This document shows, in pieces, positions 1 to 7,558 of a DNA stretch of 64,000 nt. The notes beneath the pieces are model-generated. The model was not told the origin of the DNA, made no database searches, and saw only the letters and a list, made by a program, of their open reading frames with translations. Within the stretch, counting starts at the first letter, position 1. Each line of letters starts with the position of its first letter. The stretch comes from Desulfuromonadales bacterium (GTDB lineage: Bacteria; Desulfobacterota; Desulfuromonadia; Desulfuromonadales; Syntrophotaleaceae). The translations under genes and the position numbers were made by a program. The stretch is from assembly GCA_030154185.1 (NCBI GenBank), contig JASKKK010000001.1, positions 1-64,000 of the forward strand, written 5' to 3'.

Positions 1-29
1 GAAGAGCTGGACGACTCCCCAGCTCTTCC
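1..29 (+). terminator. Hairpin at window start, probable end of an upstream transcription unit
   Basis: A perfect 10-bp inverted repeat, GAAGAGCTGG and CCAGCTCTTC, encloses a 9-nt loop. No clear T-run follows on either strand, so it may be a terminator without a U-tract or a structure in the leader of the next gene. The gene it belongs to lies outside the window. Confidence 0.45.
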
Positions 30-91
30 CTCAGCCGCATAAGTTAAGCCGGAGAATGGCCCCGGTGGCTTCTTACACCACTTGACAGGAC

Positions 92-385
92 GTGACCCTG
101 ATCTGGATCGGTACCATATTTTTCGGATTCATTCCCGGCCTGATTTTCTACCTGGTTAAAAAAGACGATGCTTATGTCATGGATCAGGCGAAGGAAGCCC
201 TGAACTGGTCGATTACCGCGGCTATCGCTTTGGTCGTGGGGGGGATCTTGACGGTGATCGTCATCGGGTTCCTGGTGGTGTTAGCCGTCTGGGCCTGCAA
301 TCTTATCTTCTGCATCATGGGGGCGGTAGCTTGCTCCAACGGCAAGGAATTCAGGGTCCCCTGGACTCTGCGGCTTGTCAAGTAA
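92..385 (+). CDS. DUF4870-family small membrane protein, 5' end disrupted by in-frame TGA
   Basis: A 97-residue hydrophobic protein matching the DUF4870 family as I know it: a first helix around FFGFIPGLIFYLVKKDD, the family-typical EALNWSITAAI segment, a long second helix and a short basic C-terminus. The protein at 13350 is a fuller member of the same family. This ORF begins at GTG 92, but the frame continues upstream through TGA at 83-85 to ATG 56, giving nine more residues (MAPVASYTT). Family members normally have such an N-terminal stretch before the first helix. Neither start has a well-spaced ribosome site (AGGA at 87-90 touches the GTG). It is either a gene with a nonsense mutation that restarts at GTG, or a short natural version. 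Function is unknown. A strong terminator follows at 443. Confidence 0.6.
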   Translation: MTLIWIGTIFFGFIPGLIFYLVKKDDAYVMDQAKEALNWSITAAIALVVGGILTVIVIGFLVVLAVWACNLIFCIMGAVACSNGKEFRVPWTLRLVK

Positions 386-442
386 AGTACACCGGCATCG
401 GTCGGGGGCATCTCCCCGGCCATGCTTGCGATTACGAAAGAG

Positions 443-489
443 GCGACGGATACCGACCGGCATCAGCCGGAGGCCGTCGCTTCTTTTTT
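443..489 (+). terminator. Intrinsic terminator downstream of the first DUF4870 gene
   Basis: GCGACGG (443-449) pairs with CCGTCGC (474-480), with a nested CCGGC/GCCGG stem inside, followed immediately by TTCTTTTTT. The hairpin plus T-run is oriented for the plus strand and ends the unit that begins near position 56-92. Confidence 0.8.
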
Positions 490-637
490 GGGGCTGAACT
501 TACGATGGGGGGGAGGGGCGATGCGGATCTGGTACTGAAGGCCTGTCGGTTGAGCGTCGCGAAGGTTCCTGTTACATTGACCTTCCCGGGATTTTCTATG
601 TCCCTCGTCAGATCGCCCCGAAGCCATGGAGAATTGA

Positions 638-1621
638 ATGTCCAATGAGAAACACCCCTTTCAGACTCTGACCCCCGGTTTTATCATGGATGCCGTGGAA
701 ACTCAGGGATATATGTGCGATTGCCGAACCCTGGCCCTTAGCAGTTACGAAAACCGGGTCTATCAGGTCGGCATCGAAGGGGACGGCCCCCTGGTAGCGA
801 AATTTTATCGTCCGGAGCGTTGGAGTGACGAGCAGATTCTCGAAGAGCATCGGTTCTGTTTCGAACTGGTCGAGCACGAACTGCCGGTGGTCGCCCCCCT
901 GTGCAACGAGCAGGGGGAGAGCCTGTTTTTTTACGGCGGCTTCCGTTTTGCCCTCTACCCGCGCAAGGGAGGACATGCGCCGGAACTGGACAACCTCGAA
1001 AACCTGCTGATTCTCGGACGGCTCATGGCGCGTATCCACAGCGTCGGTGCCTTGCGCCCCTTTGAAGCCAGGCCGCGACTCGACAGTCATAGCTTCGGCC
1101 ATCAAGCCGCCGCCCTGGTCAGCGAGCGGTACGTGCCCGCCGAGTTCAAGAGCCATTACGACGCCCTGACCCGTGACTTGCTGCAGGGGATCGACGAGCT
1201 CATGGCGCGAACGAAGCCGGTGAGGTATATCCGCACCCACGGCGATTGCCATGTCGGCAACATGCTGTGGCGCGACGGCAGCCCCCATTTCGTCGATTTC
1301 GACGATGCCCGCATGGCTCCGGCGGTGCAGGACCTGTGGATGATGCTGTCCGGGGATCGCGCCGCTAAAACGGTCCAGCTTTCGGAAATCCTGGAAGGCT
1401 ATGCCGAATTCAACGATTTCGATTTGCGCGAACTGCAGTTCATCGAAGCTTTGCGCAGCTTGCGTATCCTGCACTTCACTGCCTGGTTGGCCCAGCGCTG
1501 GGAAGACCCGGCGTTCCCACCGAGCTTCCCCTGGTTCAACACCCCCCGTTACTGGGGTGATCATATTCTTGAATTGCGTGAGCAGATCGCGGCCTTGCGG
1601 GAACCGGCGTTACAGGTGTGA
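638..1621 (+). CDS. srkA: Stress response kinase A (YihE/RdoA-type Ser/Thr protein kinase)
   Basis: A 327-residue aminoglycoside-phosphotransferase-fold kinase that matches the SrkA/YihE family in length. The N-terminal lobe carries K55 in the LVAKFYRP strand. The catalytic loop THGDCHVGNMLW places the aspartate at about D203 and the metal-binding asparagine at N208. The VDFDDA motif supplies the second aspartate at about D220. In E. coli SrkA is a cytoplasmic kinase that lowers stress-induced death linked to the Cpx response; the substrate here is unknown. The start ATG at 638 has GGAGA five bases upstream. It stands alone and converges with the FKBP gene across a repeat-rich spacer. Confidence 0.9.
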   Translation: MSNEKHPFQTLTPGFIMDAVETQGYMCDCRTLALSSYENRVYQVGIEGDGPLVAKFYRPERWSDEQILEEHRFCFELVEHELPVVAPLCNEQGESLFFYGGFRFALYPRKGGHAPELDNLENLLILGRLMARIHSVGALRPFEARPRLDSHSFGHQAAALVSERYVPAEFKSHYDALTRDLLQGIDELMARTKPVRYIRTHGDCHVGNMLWRDGSPHFVDFDDARMAPAVQDLWMMLSGDRAAKTVQLSEILEGYAEFNDFDLRELQFIEALRSLRILHFTAWLAQRWEDPAFPPSFPWFNTPRYWGDHILELREQIAALREPALQV

Positions 1622-1634
1622 GAGCAAAAGGCGA

Positions 1635-1853
1635 GTGATTGTTGACTGGTGATTTGTGATTGGATTCCGGTGCCCGGAAAGCGAAAACCAGGTGACCAGG
1701 AAAATCAATTTACCGCGGAGAACGCAGGGTACGCAGAGAGAATCCAAAACCGCTTTTAAAGGTTTGCCTTTCTCTGCGCTCTCGGCGATCTCTGCGGTTA
1801 AACATGGGTTTTCACGTTCAAAAGCAAAGGACCAATGACAAGTGACAAATGAC
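1635..1853. repeat. Nested inverted-repeat element between convergent genes
   Basis: The spacer between srkA and the FKBP gene has outer arms made of heptad-like units: GTGATTGTTGACTGGTGATTTGTGATTGG at the left and CCAATGACAAGTGACAAATGAC at the right, imperfect reverse complements of each other. Inside lies a second pair, ACCGCGGAGAACGCAGG...ACGCAGAGAG (1712-1740) and TCTCTGCGCTCTCGGCGATCTCTGCGGTT (1771-1799). Similar CGCAGAG and TGACAAATGAC repeats are dispersed in many environmental bacterial genomes. A shorter relative with the same outer arms lies at 34462-34539, also between convergent genes. Confidence 0.7.
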
Positions 1854-1863
1854 GGTTTTACCG

Positions 1864-2550
1864 TCACTTCACCTCCAACAGCTCCACATCAAATATCAAC
1901 GTCGAGTTCGGTTCGATGGTCGGTGTACCCTTTTTCCCGTAGGCGAGTTCAGGGGGGATGAAAAGCCGCCATTTCGCCCCGGGTTTCATCATCTGCAAAG
2001 CCTCGGTCCATCCGGGGATGACGCCTTGCACGGCAAAGGTTGCAGGCTTGCCTCGTTTGTAGGAACTGTCGAATTCCGTACCGTCGAGCAGGCGGCCGCG
2101 ATAGTGAACCGTGACGCGGTCCTGTAACCCGGGGCGCCTGCCCGCACCGGGCTCGATTATTTTGTACTGCAGGCCGGTAGCGCTGCTGATGACCCCTGGT
2201 TTCTGTCGGTTTTTATTTAAAAAAGCTCTGCCTTCCCACAGATTTTTATCCGCTAACTGGTTTTTCACCATCTGCTGACGACCGGCTACCCGCTTCTGCA
2301 AGGCACCGAGAGCTTCCCGCCGCTGCTTCTCGGTAAGCGCCGGCGTTTCATCGTTCAGCGCGTCCTTCAGCCCCCGCAACAGCAGGTTGGGATCGACGAC
2401 GATCTGCTGCGCTTTAAAATCGCTGCCGATTTTATGTCCGAGGCTGTAACTGGCCCTGGCTTCCGGGGTTGTCAGATCCGGTGCACCCTGTGCCGAGGAG
2501 AGAGTGGGTAGACAAGTCAGAGCAAACAGAGCGCAAACAAGGTATTTCAT
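1864..2550 (-). CDS. FKBP-type peptidyl-prolyl isomerase, exported (Mip/FkpA-like)
   Basis: A 228-residue peptidyl-prolyl cis-trans isomerase predicted to act in the periplasm. Residues 1-20 form a Sec signal peptide (MKYLVCALFALTCLP, cleavage near SSAQ). An alpha-helical FKBP N-terminal dimerisation domain follows (about 25-115, starting YSLGHKIGSDF), then the FKBP catalytic domain (about 130-226) with VTVHYRGRLLDGTEFDSS, VIPGWTEALQMMKPG and IPPELAYGKKG. The ORF track extends 30 codons upstream, but ATG 2550 has AGGA six bases before it and opens the signal peptide, so I use it. The family assists folding of secreted proteins. It is a single gene, not obviously in an operon. Confidence 0.92.
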   Translation of the reverse strand: MKYLVCALFALTCLPTLSSAQGAPDLTTPEARASYSLGHKIGSDFKAQQIVVDPNLLLRGLKDALNDETPALTEKQRREALGALQKRVAGRQQMVKNQLADKNLWEGRAFLNKNRQKPGVISSATGLQYKIIEPGAGRRPGLQDRVTVHYRGRLLDGTEFDSSYKRGKPATFAVQGVIPGWTEALQMMKPGAKWRLFIPPELAYGKKGTPTIEPNSTLIFDVELLEVK

Positions 2551-2974
2551 GGCAAATCCTTTTATGTTTAGGTCTCGTCGATGGCAAAGCTTTCCGCGTT
2601 GCGGTTCGGATACCTTAAAAGACCGGCAGAGCCCTGTCAATATGTGGGTGAGGTTGGTCGCGGCTGCAGTCCTGCGGATGTGTGGATGCGGAGAATTTGT
2701 TTATGTAGCACTTTCCAAATAAAACCCTTTTATTCGCCATGGGACAGGGGCATGTTGGGGTGTCTGGTTGCCGTTTCTATCGGTGAGCCGCACCCTGTCT
2801 TGGGACCATTCTCAACAGGAAAAATCAATCTGATGTTTTCGCGAAACCAGGGAAGAGCGCAAAGAAGAACGGAATGCCATATTATGTTCAACCTTGCGGG
2901 AATTTATGGGAATTTATTACTTTAAAGTCATAGGCATGGTTTGCAATCAACCCTGTTTCGCAAAACTCCGCATT
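2551..2974. other. Gene-free stretch between FKBP and DUF1858 genes
   Basis: No convincing gene. The only ORF over 100 codons (plus strand, 2581-2925) has no recognisable domain, no good ribosome site and a composition unlike its neighbours. The stretch becomes AT-rich towards 2880-2960. It should contain the FKBP promoter on the minus strand, but I see no good match to a -35/-10 pair. Confidence 0.5.
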
Positions 2975-3211
2975 CTAATGACGTGTTGCCTCTTTCCCGG
3001 TTACCGCGTTGTTTAACGCCTCCAGCAATTCTTCCAGATCGATGTGATGGGCGTGGGCTGCCGTGCGCACTTTCATGAAGTGAGACTGGATCGCAAAGCT
3101 GCCTCTACGGATGTCGGGGCAGCCGAATTGCAGGAATATGCCGTAGGTCTCGGGGTAATCCTGGATGATGTCCCATACCTTCATTTCCGCATTGATGAGT
3201 TGTCGTTTCAT
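2975..3211 (-). CDS. DUF1858-domain protein
   Basis: A 78-residue soluble protein made of a single DUF1858-like domain: a WDIIQDYPETYGIFLQFG segment (residues 13-30), then CPDIRRG with the single cysteine, then a helix bundle ending EELLEALNNAV. The family is related to the N-terminal domain of ScdA/Ric-type iron-sulfur repair proteins and is often found beside Fe-S or redox proteins, but its function is not established. The start ATG has GGGAGG five bases upstream. It is monocistronic and divergent from the MscS-like gene. Confidence 0.75.
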   Translation of the reverse strand: MKRQLINAEMKVWDIIQDYPETYGIFLQFGCPDIRRGSFAIQSHFMKVRTAAHAHHIDLEELLEALNNAVTGKEATRH

Positions 3212-3432
3212 AAAGGCCTCCCGAAAAAGTTTCCATTATGTTTTTATTGTCCATCTATCCGGTTTGCGGCGTCAAGACCGGTCCCTAATCGGATATGGAT
3301 ATTTCTGAAAACTTCCCGCGCTCCCGTAAGCCAGGCCTCCGAATCGGTTTGCCGCTTGCCTCCGCTCAAAGGCATGATAGCTTTTTTATGAAATGAATCA
3401 CGGAATGCAAACCAACAAACGAGGAGGTTGTC

Positions 3433-4623
3433 ATGCAGGGTTTCATAGACGAGTTTCTGGGCACATTGGGTCAGTTTTTCCCCAGTGTCATCGGGGCGCT
3501 GCTTATCCTTCTGGTGGGGTGGCTTTTTGCCATCGGTATCCGCAAGGGTCTGGCCATGGTGTTGAAAAAGTTGGAAGTGGACAAACGTCTGGAAAATAAA
3601 TCCGGCGAGCATCTGACCGTGGAAAAGTTGATCAGCGGACTGGCCTACTATCTGGTGTTGCTGTTTGTATTGTTGCTGGCCCTCGGGGCTCTGGGCATCG
3701 AGGGGGTGCTTGATCCGCTTAAGAACCTGGTGGACGATTTTGTCGCCATCCTGCCAAATCTGGTGGCCGCGGTGGTTATCGGGGTCGCGGGTTACGTTAT
3801 CGCCAAGATATGCGCCAATGCCATTCTGGTGGTGGGTAAAGGGTTGGATACTTTGGCCACAAAGGCGGGGATCTCCGAAAAGATCCAGATGGCACGGGTG
3901 GTTTCCCAGATCGTTTTTTTACTGGTCTTCGTACCGGTCCTGATTTCAGCCCTCGGGGTATTGGGCATCGCGGCGATCTCGGACCCGGCCACGGATATGC
4001 TCATGGTATTCATGGGGGCGATACCGGATATCCTGGCGGCGGCCCTGATTCTGGCCGTGGCATATGTACTCGGACGCTGGATTACGAATATCCTGCGTGA
4101 ATTGCTGGAAGGTGTCGGTGCCGACGAATGGCCTCAAAAACTGGGCGCCGGCGGCTTGCTTGGGCCGGAGCGGCATTTTTCCTGCTTCTGCGCCCGGGTT
4201 GCCTTCTTTTTTATTCTGTTGGCCGCGGCTGTTTCGGCGGTGGAAAAGCTCGGTATCGAACTGCTGGCCGGGGTGCTCGGCGAACTTCTGGTCTTTTCCG
4301 GGCAGGTTCTGCTGGGCCTGGTGATCCTGTTGATCGGGAACTACCTGGCAACGCTGGCGCATCAGGCCTTGAGCCGTTCCCCCGAGCGGATGGGGCTGGC
4401 CAACATCGCCCGCTATGCCATTCTGGCCCTGGTGGTTGCCATGGGCCTCAAGGCCATGGGCATTGCCGACGAAATCGTCAATTTGGCTTTTGGGCTTGCA
4501 TTGGGTTCGGTAGCGGTGGCATTGGCCCTGGCGTATGGATTGGGCGGTCGCGAAACCGCCGGACGTCATCTCGAGCAGTGTTTATCGCGTTTGCGGGAAG
4601 GGGTACATAAGAAGGGCGAATGA
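3433..4623 (+). CDS. MscS-related membrane protein with conserved TM-helix repeats
   Basis: A 396-residue integral membrane protein with about ten hydrophobic helices arranged as repeats resembling the small-conductance mechanosensitive channel TM-helix repeat (PF05552 type, as in CmpX of Pseudomonas). Repeated segments of the form LPNLVAAVVIGVAGYVIAK, IPDILAAALILAVAYVLGRW and VLLGLVILLIGNYLAT alternate with polar linkers. The family's C-terminal FGLALGSVAVALALAYGLGGRE motif is present at about 350-375. The soluble beta-domain of true MscS is absent. It probably acts in the inner membrane in osmotic or envelope stress; whether it conducts ions is not known. The ribosome site GAGGAGG lies six bases before ATG 3433. 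Confidence 0.82.
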   Translation: MQGFIDEFLGTLGQFFPSVIGALLILLVGWLFAIGIRKGLAMVLKKLEVDKRLENKSGEHLTVEKLISGLAYYLVLLFVLLLALGALGIEGVLDPLKNLVDDFVAILPNLVAAVVIGVAGYVIAKICANAILVVGKGLDTLATKAGISEKIQMARVVSQIVFLLVFVPVLISALGVLGIAAISDPATDMLMVFMGAIPDILAAALILAVAYVLGRWITNILRELLEGVGADEWPQKLGAGGLLGPERHFSCFCARVAFFFILLAAAVSAVEKLGIELLAGVLGELLVFSGQVLLGLVILLIGNYLATLAHQALSRSPERMGLANIARYAILALVVAMGLKAMGIADEIVNLAFGLALGSVAVALALAYGLGGRETAGRHLEQCLSRLREGVHKKGE

Positions 4624-4681
4624 GGAAGCTCCCCAGCGCTTGCACCGGTGTTCTTTGTTGCATTTTTATTTTGAGGTTATC

Positions 4682-5122
4682 ATGAAATGTCTGCTCGATC
4701 ATATCGTGCTCAACGTTACGGACATGGAAGACATGTTGAGCTTTTATGTGGATATTCTGGGGCTGGCCACCGAGCGGTTGGGTTTGTACCGTAACGGCAA
4801 GGTGCCGTTTCCTTCCGTGAGGCTGGGCGAGGATACGGTTGTTGATTTTTTCCCGGCCGGTATGTGGTCGGCAGATTCCGAGGCCGGCCCGTGCGGGATG
4901 CATCTTAATCATTTTTGTCTGGCTATGGGCAAGCCGGCCTGGGATGAGCTGTCCGTCAGGTTGGCCCAAGAGGGAGTGGCCATCGAAACCGGTCCCGTAA
5001 AACGTTGGGGAGCCCACGGCACGGGCATATCCATTTACTTCCGGGATCCGGAGAACAATCTTATCGAAGCCCGTTATTACCGGGGTGAAAATGATCGCGA
5101 TCGTTGCCTGCTCGATTCCTGA
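4682..5122 (+). CDS. VOC (glyoxalase/bleomycin-resistance/dioxygenase) superfamily protein
   Basis: A 146-residue single-domain VOC protein. The N-terminal half reads LDHIVLNVTDMEDMLSFYVDILGL, the first beta-alpha-beta module with a candidate metal ligand at H7. The second module begins at HLNHFCLAM and ends FRDPENNLIEARYY, with the usual C-terminal glutamate ligand. Substrate cannot be read from the sequence; members include glyoxalase I, fosfomycin-resistance enzymes and extradiol dioxygenases. The ORF track begins at 4535, but ATG 4682 is preceded by TTGAGG and opens the domain correctly. A bidirectional terminator follows at 5173. Confidence 0.85.
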   Translation: MKCLLDHIVLNVTDMEDMLSFYVDILGLATERLGLYRNGKVPFPSVRLGEDTVVDFFPAGMWSADSEAGPCGMHLNHFCLAMGKPAWDELSVRLAQEGVAIETGPVKRWGAHGTGISIYFRDPENNLIEARYYRGENDRDRCLLDS

Positions 5123-5172
5123 AATTGTTTGATGATCTGTGTTGGCCGGAGCGGATCCGGCGGTAGGCAAAG

Positions 5173-5204
5173 AAAAGGCGGAACCGTGAGGTTCCGCCTT
5201 TTCT
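5173..5204. terminator. Bidirectional intrinsic terminator
   Basis: AAAAGGCGGAACC (5173-5185), loop GTGA, GGTTCCGCCTTTT (5190-5202). The A-run on one side and T-run on the other let it end both the plus-strand VOC gene and the minus-strand glutamate synthase operon. Confidence 0.9.
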
Positions 5205-5228
5205 TGCAGCTCATGCAGTGAGGAAAAA

Positions 5229-7544
5229 TCAGAAAATGACTTTTTCTATCTGCCAGATACCGCACGGGCAGACGCCGGCGCAGAGGCCGCAGCCGATGCA
5301 GTATTTTTCATCGGATATGTACTCGAAAGAGCCGTCCGGTTTTTCCTCGCGCACAATGGCGCCTTCGGGACAGGTTTCGAGACACATGGTACAGTCGCGG
5401 CAGGTACCGCAGCTGATGCAGCGATTGACTTCGCTGCAGGCGTCTTCGACCCGGAAGCGACCGCGGTTTTGCGGCATGAACGATTCCTTGTGAAGTTTGG
5501 ACTGGGGAATCATCACCGGTTCAGGTTTGGCAACCAGTTCCCGACCGCAGAGGTAGTCGTCGATGTAGTCGGCGACCTTGCGTCCGCTGCCGATGGCATG
5601 GGTCAGCAGGCCCGGTTGGATGGTATCGCCGAGGGCGAACACGCCGGGAGCCTTTTTCACCTGCAAGCAGTCGTCGGCTTCCATCATGCCGCGGTCGGTG
5701 AGCCATTCGCGTGGCACGTAGGACAGGTCGGGGCGTTCGCCGATGGAGATGATTACGGTATCGGCCTCGATCAGGCGGCCGTCCTTGGTGTGCAGACCTT
5801 CCTCGGTGATACGCTCGGTGAAGACCGGCCATGCGATCTTTCCGCCCAGGGCTTCAAACTGATCGATCTCCTTCTGGTAGGCGGCGGGACGCTGAACATC
5901 GATGGCCGTAACCTGTTCGGCGCCCATGTGATAGGCTCCGATCGCAACGTCCATACCGGCGTTGCCTGCCCCGATAACGACAACTTTGCGGCCGACTTTC
6001 GGCTGCAGGCCGCTGTTGATTTCCTTCAGGAATTCGAGTCCCTTAACCAGTCGCTCGTGACCGGGGAAAGGGATGACCACGGGGTTGTGGGCGCCGGTGG
6101 CAACCACCACAGCATCGACTTCAGCGCGGATGGTTTCGAAGGCATCTTTGTCGATTTTGCTTTCGGTACGGATATCGACGCCGATGTTCTTGATGCGGTT
6201 GATCTCGTCGTTGAGCACTTCTCTCGGCAGGCGCTCGGCGGGGATCGCCTGGCGCAGTTTGCCGCCGACTTCCTTGTCCGCTTCGTGAAGGACAACGCTG
6301 TGGCCGCGCAAGGCGAGTTGCCAGGCAATCGATAGACCGGCAGGACCACCGCCGAGTACCGCCACCTTTTTTCCGGTGGCAGGCTGCATCTCGGGGGCTT
6401 CGATCTTTTGGGACAGGCGGCCGAGTTCCTTCATGGCCACCGGATGGTCGAGATAGCGCCGGCTGCAGGCATCCATGCACAGGTTCGGACAGACCTGACC
6501 ACAGACGCTGGCGGGGAACGGCGAATAATTCAGCACCAGTTCCAGCGCTTCCCTGGTCTTGTTTTCACGCAGCAGACGGATGCGGTCCTGGGTCGGAATA
6601 CCGGTGGGACAGGCCGACTGGCATGGAGCGGCATAAGCTTTGTTTTTCCAGTGCGGTACCTTCAGACGCATGTCTCCGGTATTTACCAGGTCGGCGACGT
6701 TATCGTAGTCGTCTTCCACGACATCGCCGAAAATACCGCCTTCGACCCACTTGCCAAGGCGGAATTCACGCAAAGAGATGCGTTCGGCGGCCTGACGTTC
6801 ATCGTAGGATTTGGCGACGATTTTTTTCCATTGGGAGAGGTCGGTGAGTTCTTCCAACAGCTGCGGTCTGTCGATTCTTTCGAGAAACGCCGGCATGTTG
6901 CTGGTAAGAAACTCTTTGTCGGCTTCATCCAGGTCCATCAACCAGACGTTTTTGTCGAGGTTTTGGATGGGGCCGCGGACATAGATGGTGCCGCCGACCA
7001 TGCCGACACAGGCACGGTCGCCGAGGACCGATTCGAATTCTTCGCTGTCGTAGCCGCAGACCACGGCGATGCCGCCGCCCATGAACTCGAAGGAAAAGGA
7101 GCCGACGTTTTTCAACACCCACAGTTCGGGTGACTCGTGAGCCGGGTCGCGTTTCATCAAAGAGCCGGTACGGGTTCCTGCGCGGCCGCCGACATAGATC
7201 TTGCCGCTTGCGGCACAGTGGGCAGTGGTGTCGCCGCCGTCCCCTTTGAGGACCAGGGTTGCGCCGGCGTTGAGCCAGCCGACGTCGGCCGGGGCCGGAC
7301 CGTTGATAACGATCTCGGTGCCCGCAAGACCGAAGGCGCCGACACGCTGGCCGGGGTTCTTGACGGTGAATTTCAGCGGGCTTCCGTCCTTGGTCCAGAG
7401 CGGTCCGCCGATGTCGTGATGGCCGGACGAGAGTACTTCGAATTCGGTCTCGCCGGACTCCAGGGCAGCGTAGATCTTCTGCAGCAGTTGCTGGGTGGAA
7501 ATACGCCGGTTATTTTCATCAAAGCCGTTGATAAAGGCTGCCAT
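5229..7544 (-). CDS. Glutamate synthase GXGXG domain fused to GltD-like NAD(P)H oxidoreductase with ferredoxin domain
   Basis: A 771-residue fusion. Residues 1-230 form the GXGXG beta-helix domain that in classic GltB lies at the C-terminus of the large subunit. Residues about 310-400 hold the cysteine-rich domain of GltD-type small subunits (CQSACPTGIPTQDR, then CGQVCPNLCMDACSRR). Two Rossmann domains follow, for FAD (VLGGGPAGLSIAW) and NAD(P)H (VIGAGNAGMDVA). The C-terminus adds two 4Fe-4S sites (CISCGTCRDC and CIGCGLCAGVCPCG). The protein should pass electrons from NAD(P)H, or a ferredoxin, to the FMN subunit encoded just upstream. AGGAGG precedes ATG 7544, fourteen bases after the upstream stop. 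It is the last gene of the three-gene operon. Confidence 0.92.
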   Translation of the reverse strand: MAAFINGFDENNRRISTQQLLQKIYAALESGETEFEVLSSGHHDIGGPLWTKDGSPLKFTVKNPGQRVGAFGLAGTEIVINGPAPADVGWLNAGATLVLKGDGGDTTAHCAASGKIYVGGRAGTRTGSLMKRDPAHESPELWVLKNVGSFSFEFMGGGIAVVCGYDSEEFESVLGDRACVGMVGGTIYVRGPIQNLDKNVWLMDLDEADKEFLTSNMPAFLERIDRPQLLEELTDLSQWKKIVAKSYDERQAAERISLREFRLGKWVEGGIFGDVVEDDYDNVADLVNTGDMRLKVPHWKNKAYAAPCQSACPTGIPTQDRIRLLRENKTREALELVLNYSPFPASVCGQVCPNLCMDACSRRYLDHPVAMKELGRLSQKIEAPEMQPATGKKVAVLGGGPAGLSIAWQLALRGHSVVLHEADKEVGGKLRQAIPAERLPREVLNDEINRIKNIGVDIRTESKIDKDAFETIRAEVDAVVVATGAHNPVVIPFPGHERLVKGLEFLKEINSGLQPKVGRKVVVIGAGNAGMDVAIGAYHMGAEQVTAIDVQRPAAYQKEIDQFEALGGKIAWPVFTERITEEGLHTKDGRLIEADTVIISIGERPDLSYVPREWLTDRGMMEADDCLQVKKAPGVFALGDTIQPGLLTHAIGSGRKVADYIDDYLCGRELVAKPEPVMIPQSKLHKESFMPQNRGRFRVEDACSEVNRCISCGTCRDCTMCLETCPEGAIVREEKPDGSFEYISDEKYCIGCGLCAGVCPCGIWQIEKVIF

Positions 7545-7558
7545 TACTTAAAACCTCC

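Noticed and set aside
56-100. Selenocysteine recoding at TGA 83-85
   Set aside because: No convincing SECIS-like stem-loop follows at the required distance, and the family position is not a conserved cysteine.
608-1564. 318-aa minus-strand ORF opposite srkA
   Set aside because: Full antisense shadow of a well-recognised gene; no domain and no ribosome site.
2581-2925. 114-aa plus-strand ORF in the FKBP upstream region
   Set aside because: No domain, no ribosome site, and it overlaps the FKBP 5' region.
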